64,000 nt of DNA from Geosiphon pyriformis (Eukaryota; Glomeromycota; Glomeromycetes; Archaeosporales; Geosiphonaceae). Made by a program: the position numbers and the translations under genes. The stretch is taken from positions 116,397-180,396 of the forward strand of contig JAAOMT010000073.1 of the NCBI GenBank assembly GCA_016748015.1, written 5' to 3'. Within the stretch, counting starts at the first letter, position 1; the number at the start of each line of letters is the position of its first letter. The notes under the pieces are model-generated. The model did no database searches. It saw nothing but the letters and a program-made list of their open reading frames with translations, and was not told the origin of the DNA. Shown piece by piece: positions 61,753 through 64,000 of this stretch.

Positions 61753-63322
61753 TAGGGTGAACCAGAGGCATGTTAATTGAGAAATAGTACAAATATTTTT
61801 TAAGATTCTTATACGGACAAAATATTACACGGTCAAAAATTATACAGCTAATTGTGTAACAAACTATGCAATTTTTCCACTATATTTAATATCAATTTGT
61901 ATTCCTCGCAAGAAACCAATGATTTAAGTATAAAATTAGAAGAAAATGGCTTGCATGTGCAATAGAAAAATGGTATTAGACTATAAATGACTGGAAAAAG
62001 GTATTCTGAACAAAAGAGTCTACTTTTCCTCAAAAAGTTTGGGTGGGGCGTAAACCAGGGAAAGAATTTCATGAAGATTATATTAAATCTTCCATGAAAC
62101 ATTCTCTTCAAAGACTGTTTTGAACAGACTTTTCTTTTTTAAAATTAAGTCCCATTATTCAACTTATAGGTTCAACAACTGGAAAAAGTGTATCAAGATT
62201 TATTTGCCATCCATACAATTCCTACTTTCAAAGCATAATAAGCAAAAATTTATTTTCCAAGAGGAACGATATACCTGTTCAGAAAGCAATAATTGCACAA
62301 AATTTCTTACTTTCTCAAAATGTTCAAGCGCTCTTGATCTCGATACAATTGAGAAGATATGGGCTATTTTTGAAATAACACTTCGAAACTTTATCTTCAA
62401 ATCTCAAGTATTCATAAACTTGATACGATCAATGCCAGATCGAATTCAACCCAGTAATTGGTGCTAATAATAAATATTAGCTAATTTTAAAATAAATAAA
62501 TTTCTAAGTATACAATATTTTTGTCATATCCAGATACCAGAATGTTCAGCCTGATTGCAAACTTGCCAAAAATTTGGAGCAAGGGATGGAAAACAAAAAC
62601 AATGAGAAGCAGATTTTCAATATATTTCCAAAATTTAACATTTTTAAGAAGCAGCATTGAAGCTATCAACTATGAAACTTATTTGCAAAATACTCATGAG
62701 CAAGATACTCAGTTTCGAGAAAAGAAAAAATTGTATAAGAAGGTCAGTTTTAACTTCAAATGACATCAACAAATTTTTAGTATCATTAATGGTTTTTTAA
62801 CAAAGTTGAGACTAATTGTATTAGGTTTAAAAAAATGATGCTAACACCAAGTCTATTTTAAGCTAATTTCATATTTTATTGAATATTTTCTTTTAAAAAT
62901 TTGCAGATTTATTTACTTATTATGTAATGAACACAAAGGAAATTTTATAACCAAAAAAAAGATGATAACTATTTTAGGAGATAAATTTGGCGTATTTGCT
63001 CATAGAATAATTGTAGAAAATTTTATTTTTTACAAAATATAAGAATTTGAACTTTTATAATTATAAATTGTTGTCTTTGTTTTGTTAGACAATATTGGTC
63101 TTGTTATAACTTGATAAAAAATTAATAATAAAATTAATATTGATATTTGCTCAAAGTTAATTTTATGTTTGTTTTTTTATATTAAACATAAATTACGACC
63201 ACTATTAAGCTTTAAAATGATCTAAAAACAATTTTTATTGACCAAAGAGTGAACTTTATAATTTCAAAAAACTTTATAATGCAAAATAAGTCAATTCTAT
63301 AATTTTTTTAATACAAACAAAA

Positions 63323-63428
<106 letters not shown>

Positions 63429-64000
63429 AATATAAAGTTTAATATAATAAACATAAATACTTTTAATAATTAAACTTTTTTATCAATATTTGGTGTTAAA
63501 TGTAAATAGTATTTTTTACTAAATATAGAGTACTATTGAGTAATTTTGGAATGATCAGAAATCAAAGCAGTTTTGATTGTTTTCTAAAATATCTTTGTTC
63601 AGAATTTTCTTTTTAAAATGTTGCCATTTTATCAAAATTTTGTATTAATCTTCTAATAATAAGAATTCCGGCATTGGATTTAAGAAACAAAAAATGGTCA
63701 TAAATTTTAAGTAAAACCGGCATTTTCACACGGAGTTGGTGTTTTTCATTCGCCTTCCAATCAACTCTCCTTTATTCAATAAATTAGATAATCTAACCAG
63801 CAATGATTAGTCACAATTACTATATTTACATCAACTGATCCTAAATTTAAGGAAATACCCGAAATCTCAACTAGGAATAAGGGATTAAAATAGCTTAAAA
63901 TTAGTTCTTTATTTAGTAAGCAACTTTTTATTTTTTAGGAATCTTATTTTCTGATAAGGGTTTAACTCCTCATAGAATTTGGGCAAGAAAAGATTATAAT

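Noticed and set aside
61610-61770. tRNA-like or SINE B-box in the GC-richer segment
   Set aside because: The 'ttcaaggct' core does not match the GGTTCGANTCC box and no cloverleaf could be drawn.

Overview
The window looks like nuclear DNA of an AT-rich, intron-rich fungus. Genes have short GT-AG introns (about 65-110 nt), and several products have clear fungal or eukaryotic counterparts: an ER syntaxin-18/Ufe1 SNARE, a fused PurK-PurE Ade2 enzyme and a DHA2-type MFS exporter. One gene encodes an HMG-box protein of the type that is strongly expanded in arbuscular mycorrhizal fungi. Together with the very low GC content and two small secreted proteins, this suggests Glomeromycotina or a relative. 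That placement is inference; nothing here names a species.

The layout alternates between genic islands and almost pure A/T blocks. Block 1 (1-9740) holds a decayed Ty3/gypsy element on the minus strand (RT and RNase H remnants) and, at its gene-facing edge, one copy of an unclassified dispersed repeat, here called R1. Island 1 (9.8-13.4 kb) has syntaxin-18 (+) convergent with ADE2 (-). An AT/microsatellite spacer follows, then the single-exon MFS gene (16.0-17.7 kb) and a three-exon gene for a 14-cysteine secreted protein (19.2-19.8 kb, -) that is only visible after splicing. Block 2 (20.3-23.7 kb) carries a second R1 copy and a 27-bp tandem repeat.

Island 2 (25.4-42.4 kb) has a VOC/glyoxalase-like protein, an unknown basic protein with an HTH-like C-terminus, a GRF zinc-finger protein, a 15-exon cytochrome P450 (499 aa after splicing, with a 15-nt micro-exon) and the HMG-box gene. 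Between them are long intergenic stretches full of simple repeats. Block 3 (43.0-52.3 kb) has two R1 copies on the minus strand and a decayed Ty3/gypsy element with both LTRs, a zinc knuckle, RT and an RNase H start (45.9-51.2 kb). Island 3 (55.4-60.4 kb) has a secreted Asn/Gly-rich repeat protein with two Kex2-like sites and a five-exon HSL-type alpha/beta hydrolase. The last 3.6 kb has no gene I can support; it holds a small GC-richer tandem repeat and a 103-nt T tract.

The genes do not form one pathway. The main themes are housekeeping (ER membrane fusion, purine synthesis), xenobiotic/lipid-type metabolism (P450, hydrolase, MFS exporter, VOC protein) and possible secreted effectors or wall proteins. 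The most striking genome-level feature is transposon decay. Conserved Ty3 motifs are still readable, but most conserved residues have changed in ways explained by C-to-T or G-to-A transitions, as repeat-induced mutation or methylcytosine deamination would cause.
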